From positions 3,969,001 to 4,033,000 of the forward strand of contig CM056559.1 of the NCBI GenBank assembly GCA_029721515.1: 64,000 nt of DNA, read 5' to 3'. The translations under genes and the position numbers were made by a program. The first letter of the stretch is position 1. Every line of letters starts with the position of its first letter. Origin of the DNA: Synanceia verrucosa. Taxonomy: Eukaryota > Chordata > Actinopteri > Perciformes > Synanceiidae. This document shows positions 48,801 through 60,707 of the stretch, one piece after another. Below the pieces are notes generated by a model, which saw only the letters and a program-made list of their open reading frames with translations, did no database searches and was not told the DNA's origin.

Positions 48801-51800
48801 AGTTATCAGAAAGACTGAATATAGTGTGTTGAATGTTTTCATGCCAAAAAGTGTTGAAATATTTTTCTAAAATCAAGTTTATGTCATTCTGGAAATTGTC
48901 TAAAATTGTCATACTATAACATGTCAAAAAGTCAAAATGAAAAAATTGAAAATGTGCCAAAAAGTATTCAGAAAGACTTATCATAGTGTACAAAATGATT
49001 TCATGCAAAACATTTTAAAATATCTGGTGAAAAATCAATTTTATGGCATGTTGAAAACTGTCAAAAGTCGTCATACTATAGCATGCCAAAAAGTCAAAAT
49101 GAGAAATTTGAAAATGTGCCAAAAAGTATTCAGAAAGACTTATCATAGTGTACAAAATTATTTCATGCAAAAATATTTTAAAATATATCGTGAAAAATCA
49201 ATTTTATAGCATGTTGACAATTGTCAAAAAATGTCATTCTATAGCATGTCAAAAAAGTCAAAAAAATGACAAAATTGAAAATGTGCCAAAAAGTATGCAG
49301 AAAGACTTATCATAGTGTACAAAATGATTTAACGTAAAATATTTTTAAATATCTGGTGAAATATCAATTTTTTAGCATGTTGAAAATTGTCAAAAAATGT
49401 CATACTATAGCATGTCAAAAAAGTCAAAAAAATGAAAAAATTGAAAATGTGCCAAAAAGTATTCAGAAAGACTTATCATAGTGTACAAAATGATTTATCG
49501 TAAAATATTTTTAAATATCTGCTGAAATATCAATTTTTTAGCATGTTGAAAATTGTCAAAAAATGTCATACTATAGCATGTCAAAAAAGTCAAAAAATGA
49601 AAAAATTGAAAATGTGCCAAAAAGTATTCAGAAAGACTTATCATAGTGTACAAAATGGTTTATCGTAAAATATTTTTAAATATCTGGTGAAAAATCAATT
49701 TTTTAGCATGTTGAAAACTGTCAAAAAATGTCATACTATAGCATGTCAAAAAAGTCAAAAAATGAAAAAATTGAAAATGTGCCAAAAAGTATTCAGAAAG
49801 ACTTATCATATTGTACAAAATTATTTCATGCAAAAATATTTTAAAATATATTGTGAAAAATCAATTTTATAGCATGTTGAAAATTGTCAAAAAATGTCAT
49901 ACTATAACATGTCAAAAAAGTCAAAAAAATGACAAAATTGAAAATGTGCCAAAAAGTATTCAGAAAGACTTATCATAGTGTACAAAATTATTTCATGCAA
50001 AAATATTTTAAAATATATCGTGAAAAATCAATTTTATAGCATGTTGACAATTGTCAAAAAATGTCATACTATAGCATGTCAAAAAAGTCAAAAAAATGAC
50101 AAAATTGAAAATGTGCCAAAAAGTATGCAGAAAGACTTATCATAGTGTACAAAATGATTTAACGTAAAATATTTTTAAATATCTGGTGAAATATCAATTT
50201 TTTAGCATGTTGAAAATTGTCAAAAAATGTCATACTATAGCATGCCAAAAATGTCAAAAAATGAAAAAATTAAAAATGTGCCAAAAAGTATTCAGAAAGA
50301 CTTATCATATTGTACAAAATTATTTCATGCAAAAATATTTTAAAATATCTGGTGAAAAATCAATTTTATAGCATGTTGAAAATTGTCAAAATATGTCATA
50401 CTATAGCATGCCAAAAATGTCAAAAAATGAAAAAATTAAAAATTTCCTAAAAAGTCATGAGAAACATTTCTCATAGCGTACTAAATGATTTTATGCCAAA
50501 ATGTGTTTGAATATCTGGTGAAAAAAGAATTTATATCATTTTGAATACTGCCAAAAAATATCATACTATAGTATACCAAAAAAGTCAAAAAAATGAAAAA
50601 ATTGAAAATGTGCCAAAAAGTATTCAAAAAGACTTATCATAGTGTACAAAATGATTTATCGTAAAATATTTTTAAATATCTGGTGAAATATCAATTTTTT
50701 AGCATGTTGAATATGGTCAAAAAATATCATACTATAGCATGCCAAAAAAGTTAAAAAAAAAAAGAAAAAATTGAAAATGTGCTAAAAAGTTATCAGAAAG
50801 ACTGAATATAGTGCGTTGAATGTTTTCATGCCAAAAAGTGTTGAAATGTTTTTTCTAAAATCAAGTTTATGTCATTCTAGAAATTGTCTAAAATTGTCAT
50901 ACTATAACATGTCAAAAAAGTCAAAAAATGAAAAAATTGAAAATGTGCCAAAAAGTATTCAGAAAGACTTATCATTGTGTACAAAATGATTTCATGCAAA
51001 ACATTTTAAAATATCTGGTGAAAAATCAATTTTATAGCATGTTGACAATTGTCAAAAAATGTCATACTATAGCATGTCAAAAAAGTCAAAAAAATGACAA
51101 AATTGAAAATGTGCCAAAAAGTATTCAGAAAGACTTATCATAGTGTACAAAATTATTTCATGCAAAATATTTCAAAATATATGGTGAAAAATCAATTTTA
51201 TGGCATGTTGAAAATTGTCAAAAATCGTCATACTATAGCATGCCAAAAAAGTCAAAAAATGAAAAATTTGAAAATGTGCCAAAAAGTATTCAGAAAGACT
51301 TATCATAGTGTACAAAATTATTTCATGCAAAAATATTTTAAAATATCTGGTGAAATATCCATTTTTTAGCATGTTGAAAATTGTCAAAAAATGTCATACT
51401 ATAGCATGTCAAAAAAGTCAAAAAATGAAAAAATTGAAAATGTGCCAAAAAGTATTCAGAAAGACTTATCATAGTGTACAAAATGGTTTATCGTAAAATA
51501 TTTTTAAATATCTGGTGAAAAATCAATTTTTTAGCATGTTGAAAATTGTCAAGAAATGTCATACTATAGCATGTCAAAAAAGTCAAAAAAATGAAAAAAT
51601 TGAAAATGTGCCAAAAAGTATTCAAAAAGACTTATCATAGTGTACAAAATGATTTATCGTAAAATATTTTTAAATATCTGGTGAAATATCAATTTTTTAG
51701 CATGTTGAATATGGTCAAAAAATATCATACTATAGCATGCCAAAAAAGTTAAAAAAAAAAGAAAAAATTGAAAATGTGCTAAAAAGTTATCAGAAAGACT

Positions 51801-54800
51801 GAATATAGTGTGTTGAATGTTTTCATGCCAAAAAGTGTTGAAATGTTTTTTCTAAAATCAAGTTTATGTCATTCTAGAAATTGTCTAAAATTGTCATACT
51901 ATAACATGTCAAAAAAGTCAAAAAATGAAAAAATTGAAAATGTGCCAAAAAGTATTCAGAAAGACTTATCATTGTGTACAAAATGATTTCATGCAAAACA
52001 TTTCAAAATATCTGGTGAAAAATCAATTTTATAGCATGTTGAAAATTGTCAAAAAATGTCATACTACAGCATGTCAAAAAAGTCAAAAAAATGACAAAAT
52101 TGAAAATGTGCCAAAAAGTATTCAGAAAGACTTATCATAGTGTACAAAATTATTTCATGCAAAATATTTCAAAATATATGGTGAAAAATCAATTTTATGG
52201 CATGTTGAAAATTGTCAAAAATCGTCATACTATAGCATGCCAAAAAAGTCAAAAAATGAAAAATTTGAAAATGTGCCAAAAAGTATTCAGAAAGACTTAT
52301 CATAGTGTACAAAATTATTTCATGCAAAATATTTCAAAATATATGGTGAAAAATCAATTTTATGGCATGTTGAAAATTGTCAAAAAATGTCATACTATAA
52401 CATGTCAAAAAAGTCTAAAAAATGACAAAATTGAAAATGTGCCAAAAAGTATTCAGAAAGACTTATCATAGTGTACAAAATGATTTATCGTAAAATATTT
52501 TTAAATATCTGGTGAAATATCAATTTTTTAGCATGTTGAAAATTGTCAAAAAATGTCATACTATAGCATGTCAAAAAAGTCAAAAAATGAAAAAATTGAA
52601 AATGTGCCAAAAAGTATTCAGAAAGACTTATCATAGTGTACCAAATGGTTTATCGTAAAATATTTTTAAATATCTGGTGAAAAATCAATTTTTTAGCATG
52701 TTGAAATTTGTCAAAAAATGTCATACTATAGCATGTCAAAAAAGTCAAAAAATGAAAAAATTGAAAATGTGCCAAAAAGTATTCAGAAAGACTTATCATA
52801 GTGTACAAAATTATTTCATGCAAAAATATTTTAAAATATATTGTGAAAAATCAATTTTATAGCATGTTGAAAATTGTCAAAAAATGTCATACTATAACAT
52901 GTCAAAAAAGTCAAAAAAAATGACAAAATTGAAAATGTGCCAAAAAGTATTCAGAAAGACTTATCATAGTGTACAAAATGATTTATCGTAAAATATTTTT
53001 AAATATCTGGTGAAATATCAATTTTTTAGCATGTTGAAATTTGGCAAAAATGTCATACTATAGCATGTCGAAAATGACCAAAAAATGAAAAAAATGAAAA
53101 ATGCCAAAAAGTGTTCAGAAAGACTTATCATAGTGTACAAAATGATTTATCGTAAAATATTTTTAAATATCTGGTGAAATATCATTTTTTTAGCATGTTG
53201 AAAATTGTCAAAAATTGTCATACTATAGCATGTCAAAAAAGTCAAAAAATGAAAAAATTGAAAATGTGCCAAAAAGTATTCAGAAAGACTTATCATAGTG
53301 TACAAAATGATTTATCGTATAATATTTTTAAATATCTGGTGAAATATCATTTTTTTCAGCATGTTGAAAATTGTCAAAAATTGTCATACTATAGCATGTC
53401 AAAAAAGTCAAAAAATGAAAAAATTGAAAATGTGCCAAAAAGTATTCAGAAAGACTTATCATAGTGTACCAAATGGTTTATCGTAAAATATTTTTAAATA
53501 TCTGGTGAAAAATCAATTTTTTAGCATGTTGAAAATTGTCAAAAAATGTCATACTATAGCATGTCAAAAAATTAAAAAAAAGAAAATGTGCCAAAAAGTA
53601 TTCAGAAAGACTTATCATAGTGTACAAAATGATTTATCGTAAAATATTTTTAAATATCTGGTGAAATATCATTTTTTTAGCATGTTGAAAATTGTCAAAA
53701 ATTGTCATACTATAGCATGTCAAAAAAGTCAAAAAATGAAAAAATTGAAAATGTGCCAAAAAGTATTCAGAAAGACTTATCATAGTGTACAAAATGATTT
53801 ATCGTATAATATTTTTAAATATCTGGTGAAATATCATTTTTTTCAGCATGTTGAAAATTGTCAAAAATTGTCATACTATAGCATGTCAAAAAAGTCAAAA
53901 AATGAAAAAATTGAAAATGTGCCAAAAAGTATTCAGAAAGACTTATCATAGTGTACCAAATGGTTTATCGTAAAATATTTTTAAATATCTGGTGAAAAAT
54001 CAATTTTTTAGCATGTTGAAATTTGTCAAAAAATGTCATACTATAGCATGTCAAAAAAGTCAAAAAATGAAAAAATTGAAAATGTGCCAAAAAGTATTCA
54101 GAAAGACTTATCATAGTGTACAAAATTATTTCATGCAAAAATATTTTAAAATATATTGTGAAAAATCAATTTTATAGCATGTTGAAAATTGTCAAAAAAT
54201 GTCATACTATAACATGTCAAAAAAGTCAAAAAAAATGACAAAATTGAAAATGTGCCAAAAAGTATTCAGAAAGACTTATCATAGTGTACAAAATGATTTA
54301 TCGTAAAATATTTTTAAATATCTGGTGAAATATCAATTTTTTAGCATGTTGAAAATTGTCAAAAAATGTCATACTATAGCATGTCAAAAAAGTCAAAAAA
54401 TGAAAAAAATGAAAATGTGCCAAAAAGTATTCAGAAAGACTTATCATAGTGTACAAAATGATTTATCATAAAATATTTTTAAATATCTGGTGAAATATCA
54501 TTTTTTTAGCATGTTGAAAATTGTCAAAAAATGTCATACTATAGCATGTCAAAAAAGTCAAAAAATGAAAAAATTGAAAATGTGCCAAAAGGTATTCAGA
54601 AAGACTTATCATAGTGTACAAAATGATTTATCGTATAATATTTTTAAATATCTGGTGAAATATCATTTTTTAGCATGTTGAAAATTGTCAAAAATTGTCA
54701 TACTATAGCATGTCAAAAAAGTCAAAAAATGAAAAAATTGAAAATGTGCCAAAAAGTATTCAGAAAGATTTATCATGGTGTACAAAATGGTTTATTGTAA

Positions 54801-55164
54801 AATATTTTTAAATATCTGGTGAAAAATCAATTTTTTAGCATGTTGAAAATTGTCAAAAAATGTCATACTATAGCATGCCAAAAAAGTAAAAAAATCAAAA
54901 AATTGAAAATATTTCAAAAAGTATTCAGAAAGACTTATCATATTGTAAAAAATGATTTCACGCAAAATATTTTAAAATATGTGGTGAAAAATCTATTTTA
55001 TAGCATGTTGAAAATTGTCAAAATATGTCATACTATAGCATGCCAAAAATGTCAAAAATGAAAAAAATTCAAATATGCTAGAAACTATTCAGACAGACGT
55101 GCTATAGTATGTTGAATGGTTTTACGCAAAAATGTGGTGAAATATCTGGTGAAAAAAAACATTT
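36892..55164 (-). repeat. 165-bp satellite array, reverse block, main part
   Basis: The same monomer in inverted orientation. On the + strand each unit reads GTCATACTATAGCATG, TCAAAAAAGTCAAAAAATGA, AAATTGAAAATGTGCC, AAAAAGTATTCAGAAAGACT, TATCATAGTGTACAAAATGA, then TCTGGTGAAATATCAATTTT and TAGCATGTTGAAAATTGTC. Between 52441, 52606 and 52771 the period is exactly 165 bp. From about 38 to 54 kb copies are nearly identical and show multi-monomer order. Open frames appear because 165 is divisible by three; they are not genes. Confidence 0.95.
53100..54080 (-). repeat. tandem duplication of a three-monomer block
   Basis: The stretch from about 53174 recurs from about 53661 (487 bp later, near three monomers), sharing rare variants: GTATAATATTTTTAAATATC and an extra C in TTTTTTTCAGCATG. 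This is a local segmental duplication inside the array. Confidence 0.75.
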
Positions 55165-55665
55165 TATCACGTTATCTTCTGGTTGGTGTGGTGGAGAGGA
55201 GGACGTGCTGCCCAGACTTCTTCTGATTGGCGTGGTGGAGAGGAAGACATGCTTCCCATCCTTTGCTGATAGCTTGATGATGCTCTTCATCCCCTTGGAC
55301 ACTCTCATACAATTCTATATATACACACTGTATATTAGCTGTTGTTATATTGATTTGGACATTTCCATACAATTTTGTATGTAGTGTTAATGTGTTTTCA
55401 TTGTTGTTATTCTGTACACATGACATCTATTGCACGTCTGTCCATCCTGGAGGAGGGATCCCTCTTCTGTTGCTCTTCCTGAGGTTTCTTCCGTTTCTTT
55501 TTCCCTGTTAAAAGTTTTTTTTGGGGGGAGTTTTTCCTTAGTTGATGCGAGGGTCATTTGTAAAGGATAGAGGGTGTCATATCCTGTACAGATTGTAAAG
55601 CCCAATGGGGCAAATTCATAATTTGTGATATTGGGCTATACAAATAAACTTGACTTGATCGTCAT
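55165..55665 (+). mobile_element. retroelement 3' tail inserted in the satellite
   Basis: About 0.5 kb of non-satellite sequence interrupts the array. The 3' part contains GAGGTTTCTTCCGTTTCTTT, GTAAAGCCCAATGGGGCAAA, TTGTGATATTGGGCTATACA, then AATAAACTTGACTTGATC. This wording is widespread at the 3' ends of fish non-LTR retrotransposons or derived SINEs (my recollection; subfamily unknown). The 5' portion holds two imperfect copies of a TTCTGRTTGGYGTGGTGGAG unit about 42 bp apart. No coding region remains. Confidence 0.55.
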
Positions 55666-56298
55666 ACCAAAATCGTCGATGCCAAAAAAAGTAAAAAAAA
55701 ATGAAAAATTTGAAAATGTGTCAAAAAGTCATCAGAAAGATTTATTACAGAGTACCGAATGATTTCATGCCAAAATGTGTTTAAATATCAGGTGAAAAAA
55801 TAATTTTATAGCAAGTTGAATATCATCAAAAAATGTCATACTATAGCATGTCAAAAAGTCAAAAAAATAAAAAATTTTAAAATGTGCTAAAATTTATTCA
55901 GAAAGATGCATGATAGCATGCTGAATGATCGCAGGACAAAATATGTTGAAATATTTTGTCTAAAATCAATTTTATGTCATTTTGGAAATTGTTAAAAAAT
56001 GTCAAAAAATGAAAAAATTGAAAATGTGCCAAAAATCATTCAGAAAGACTTATTATAGTGTACAAAATGATTTCATGCAAAATATTTTAAAATATCTGGT
56101 GAAAAATCAATTTTATAGCATGTTGTAAATTGTCAAAAATATGTCATACTATAGCATGCCAACAAAGTGAAAAAAAAATGAAAAAATGACAATGTTCTCA
56201 AAAGTCATCAGAAGGACTTCTTAAGGACTTCTTATAGTGTGTTGAATGATTTTATGCCAATATGTGTTGAAATATCTGGTGAAAAAACAATTTCATAG
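55666..56298 (-). repeat. 165-bp satellite, reverse block, diverged segment
   Basis: Four or so diverged monomers in the same orientation as the main reverse block, between the two insertions. They include a copy of the TCTAAAATCAATTTTATGTC class. Confidence 0.85.
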
Positions 56299-56877
56299 AA
56301 TAAAATAGAATGGAATAAAATAGAGTACTCTTTTATTTATCACCCATGGGGTAAATTCACCCACCACAGCAGCATAGACAATATTACAGTAATAAGGAAC
56401 ACAATAAGCAACTGCAAAGACATAAAAGAATAAGTAATAAAAATAATAGAATAGAATACTTACATTGTTACAGTATGTAGTAATAACAAGGAAGGAAACT
56501 AAATTTTATTTGCAAATGTAATGTTAAACAGTTATTAGATGAATAAAATGTATTTTTAATATGTGTTATGTAGACGTGACCCGTAGAAATAAAACAAAAC
56601 AAAATAGCAGTGCAAATATTTCTGTGCAAAACGAAGGATAGTGCAAACAGATTTGAAAACAAAGGCAGTGATGGTAATGAGTCCAGTTGTATTAACATCA
56701 GGTAGGAATGACGTGCGGCAGTGCTCCCTCTTGCAGGGTGGAAGTCTGAGTCTGCAGCTGTTGAAAGCCTCCACAGTTCAATCAGAGGGTCAGAGGGGTT
56801 GTCCATGATGGATGTGAGCTTAGCTGACATCCTCCTCTATGGAGTCCAGGGAACAGTCTAGGAGAGAGCTGGTCCTG
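56299..56877 (-). mobile_element. non-LTR retrotransposon 3' fragment inserted in the satellite
   Basis: A 0.58-kb insertion. On the minus strand it starts near 56877, has a short frame (56468-56830) reading ...LIELWRLSTAADSDF... that may be the end of a reverse-transcriptase ORF, and finishes with a TGAATTTACCCCATGGGTGA segment, ATAAATAAAAGAGTACTC and an (ATTCT/ATTTT)n tail. That ending is typical of fish LINE elements of the Rex/CR1-like type (inference). The satellite monomer continues across it: CAATTTCATAG on the left and CATGTTGAAAATTGTC on the right. Confidence 0.55.
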
Positions 56878-59800
56878 CATGTTGAAAATTGTCAAAAAAA
56901 CAAAACAATTATGGCATGTTGCGAACTGTCAAAATTATCATACTATAGCATGCCAAAAAAATGTCAAAAGATGAAAAATTTGAAAATGTGCTAAAAACTA
57001 TTCAGAAAGACTTGCTATAGTACGTTGAATGATTTTATGCCAAAATGTGTTTAAAAATCTGGGGAAAAAACAATTTAATATCATGTTGAAAATTGTCAAA
57101 AAAATGTCATACTATAGCATGCCAAAAAAGTCAAAAAATGAAAAAATTGAAATGTGCCAAAAAGTATTCAGAAAGATTTATTACAGAGTACTAAATGATT
57201 TTATGCCAAAATGTGTTTAAATATCTGGGGAAAAAAATTTTATAGCATGTTGAATATCATAAAAAATGTCATACAATAGCATGACAAAAAAAGGAAAAAA
57301 AAATAATAATTGAGAATATGCCAAAAAGTATTCAGAAAGACCTACCATAGTGTACAAAATGACTGCGCTAAATATTTTGAAATATTTCATGGAAAAGCAA
57401 TATTTTTAGCATGTTGAAAATTGTCAAAAATATGTCATACTATAGCATGCCAAAAAAGTCAAAAAATGAAAAATTTGAAAATGTCCTAAAAAGTCATCAA
57501 AAAGATTTATTACAGAGTAATGAATGATTTCATGCCAAAATGTGTTTAAATATCTGGTGAAAATTTTATAGCATGTTGAATATCGTCAAAAAATTGTCAT
57601 ACTGTAGCATGCCAAAAAAGTCAAAAAAATGAAAAAATTGAAAATGTGCCAAAAAGTATTCAGAAAGACTTATCATATTGTACAAAATGATTTCACGCAA
57701 AATATTTTAAAAATATATAGTGAAAAATCAATTTTATAGCATGTTGAAAATTGTCAGAAAATGTCATACTATAGCATGCCAACAATGTCAAAAATGAAAA
57801 AAAATTTTAACATATGCTAGAAACTGTTCAGACAGACGTGCTATAGTACGTTGAATGATTTCATGCCAAAATGTGGTGAAATATCTGGTGAAAAAAAAAA
57901 CATTTTATCGCATGTCAAATATCGTCATACTATAGCATGCCAATATATTAAAAATTTGAAAATGTGCTAAAAAGTCATCAGAAAGATTTATTACAGAGTA
58001 CTGAATGATTTTATGCCAAAATGTGTTTAAATATCTGGTGAAAAAACAATTTCATAGCATGTTCAATATCATCAAAGAATGTCAAAAAAATGAAAAAATT
58101 GAGAATATGCCAAAGAGTATTCAGAAAGACCTACCATAGTGTACAAAATGACTTTGTGCAAAATACGTTGAAATATTTCATGAAAAAGTAATTTTTGTTA
58201 GCATGCTGAAAATTGTCAAAAATATGTCATACTATAGCATGCCAGAAATGTCAAATAAATTTAAAAATGTCCTAAAAAGTCATTAGAAAGATTTATCATA
58301 GAGTACTAAATGATTTTATGCCAAAATGTGTTTGAATATCTGGTGAAAAAACAATTTTATAGCATTTTGAATACCGTCAAAAAATGTCATGCTATAGCAT
58401 GTCAAAAAAGTCAAAAAATGAAAAAATTTAAAATGTGCCAAAAGTATTCAGAAAGACTTATAATTGTGTAAAAAATGATTTCATGTAAAATATTTTAAAA
58501 TATCTGGTGAAAAATCAATTCTTTAGCATGTTGAAAATTGTCAAAAATCGTCATACTATAGCATGCCAAAAAAGTAAAAAATGAAAAATTTGACAATGTG
58601 CCAAAAAGTCATCAGAAAGATTTATTCCAGAGGACTGAATGATTTTATGTCAAAATGTGGTGAAATATCTGGTGAAAAAAAACATTTCATCACATGTTGA
58701 AAATTGTCAAAAATCGTCATACTATAGCATGACAAAAAAGTAAAAAATGAAAAATTTGAAAATGTGCCAAAAAGTCATCAGAAAGATTTATTACAGAGTA
58801 TTGAATGATTTTATGCCAAAATGTGTTTAAATATCTGGTGAAAAAAAAACAATTTTATAGCATGTTGAAAATTGAGAAAAAAAAACAAAAAAACAACCCG
58901 TCATATTATAGCATGACAAAAAGTCAAAAAAATGAAAAAATTGAAAATGCGCCAAAAAGTATTCAAAAAGACCTTCCATAGTATACAAAATGACTGTGCA
59001 AAATATTTTGAAATATTTGATGAAAAAGCAATTTTTTAGCATGTTCAAAATTGTCAAAAATATGTCATACTATAGCATGCCAAAAATGTCAAAAAATGAA
59101 AAATTTAAAAATGTCCTAAAAAGTCATAAGGAAGATTTATCATAGAGTACTGCATGATTTTAAGCCAAAATGTGTTTAAATATCTGGTGAAAAAACAATT
59201 TTATAGCATTTTGAATATCGTCAAAAATGTTACACTATAGTATGCCAAAAAAGTTAAAAAAATGAAAAATTATAAAATGTGCTAAAACTATTCAGAAAGA
59301 TGTATTATAGCATGCTGAATGATCTCAGGGCAAAAAATGTTGACACATTTTTTCTAAAATCAATATTATGTCATTTGGAAATTGTCAAAAAATGTCATAC
59401 TATAACATGTCAAAAAAGTCAAAAAATTAAAAAATTGAAAATGTGCCAAAAAGTATTCAGAAAGACTTATCATAGTGTACAAAATGATTTCACGCAAATA
59501 TTTTAAAATATATAGTGGAAAATCAATTTTATAGTATGTTGAAAATCGTCAAAAAATGTCATCCTATAGCATGCCAAAAAAGTAAAAAAAAAAAAAGTAA
59601 AAATTGAGAATATGACAAAAAGTATTCAGAAAGACGTATTATAGCATGCTGATTGATCTCAGGACAAAATATGTTGACACATTTTGTCTGAAATCAATTT
59701 TATGTGATTTTGGAAATTATAAAAAAATGTCATACTATAGCATGTCAAAAAAGTAAAAAAATGACAAAATTGAAAATGTGCCAAAAAGTATTCAGAAAGA

Positions 59801-60693
59801 CTTATTATAGTGTACAAAATTGTTTAATGCAAAATATTTTAAAATATATGGTGAAAAATCAATTTTATAGCATGTTGAAAATTGTCAAAAAATTTCATAC
59901 TATAACATGTCAAAAAAGTCAAAAAATGAAAAATTTGGAAATGTGCTAAAAAGTCATCAGAAAGATTTATTATAGAGTACTGAATGATTTTTCGATTTTA
60001 TAGCATTTTATAGCATGTTGAATATTATCAAAAAACGTCATACTATAGCATACCAAAAAGTCAAAATATGAAAAATTTGAAAATGTGCTGAAAAGTATTC
60101 AGAAAGACTTATCATAGAATACTGAATAGTTTTATAGCAAAATATGTTGAAATATTTTGTCTAAAATCAAATTTATGTCATTTAGAAAATTGTCATATCA
60201 TGTCATAGCAAAGCATGCCAAAAATATAAAAAAATGAAAAGTTTTATAATGTACTTAAAAGTATTCAGGAAGACTTATTAAAGTATGTTGAATCATTTCA
60301 TGGCAAAATATGTTGAAAAGTCAAAAAATGAAAAACTTGATAATGTGCTAAAAAGCATTCAGAAAGACTTATAGTGTACAAAATTATTTCAGGCAAAATA
60401 TTTTGAAATATTTTGAAAAAGCAATTTTTTAGCATGTTGAAAATTGTCAAAATATGTCATACTATAGCATGCCAAAAAAAGATTTAAATTTTTTTTAAAA
60501 AAAATTAAATGTGCCAAAAAGTATTCAGAGACTTATTTTAGTGTTTTGAAGGAGTCCATGCCAAAACGTGTCAAAATATCTGTTGAAAACAATATTTTTT
60601 AGTATGTTGAAAATTGTGAAAAAAGTCAAAAAAATATGTAGAAATATTTTTTTGTGAAACTTTTATAGCATGTTGACTATTGTCAAAAAGGGG
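56878..60693 (-). repeat. 165-bp satellite, reverse block, diverged right part
   Basis: Diverged monomers in reverse orientation, with mixed classes (TCTGGTGAAAAAACAATTTT and GTCTAAAATCAA variants) and many small indels. Periodicity is still visible through the TCATACTATAGCATGCC core. Confidence 0.88.
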
Positions 60694-60707
60694 CATACTA
60701 TAGTATG
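60694..60707. repeat. second orientation switch of the satellite
   Basis: CATACTATAGTATG is a perfect 14-bp palindrome. Left of it copies are in reverse orientation; right of it, TTTGGCATGCTGTGGTATGA and later GGCATGCTATAGTATGAC show the forward orientation. Confidence 0.75.

Noticed and set aside
38866..55061. Many similar open frames of 60-141 codons (KKLKMCQKVFRKTYHSVQN-type peptides) on the + strand
   Set aside because: They are translations of the satellite. The 165-bp period is divisible by three, so a frame without stops repeats from monomer to monomer; codon content follows the AT-rich repeat and the same text occurs throughout.
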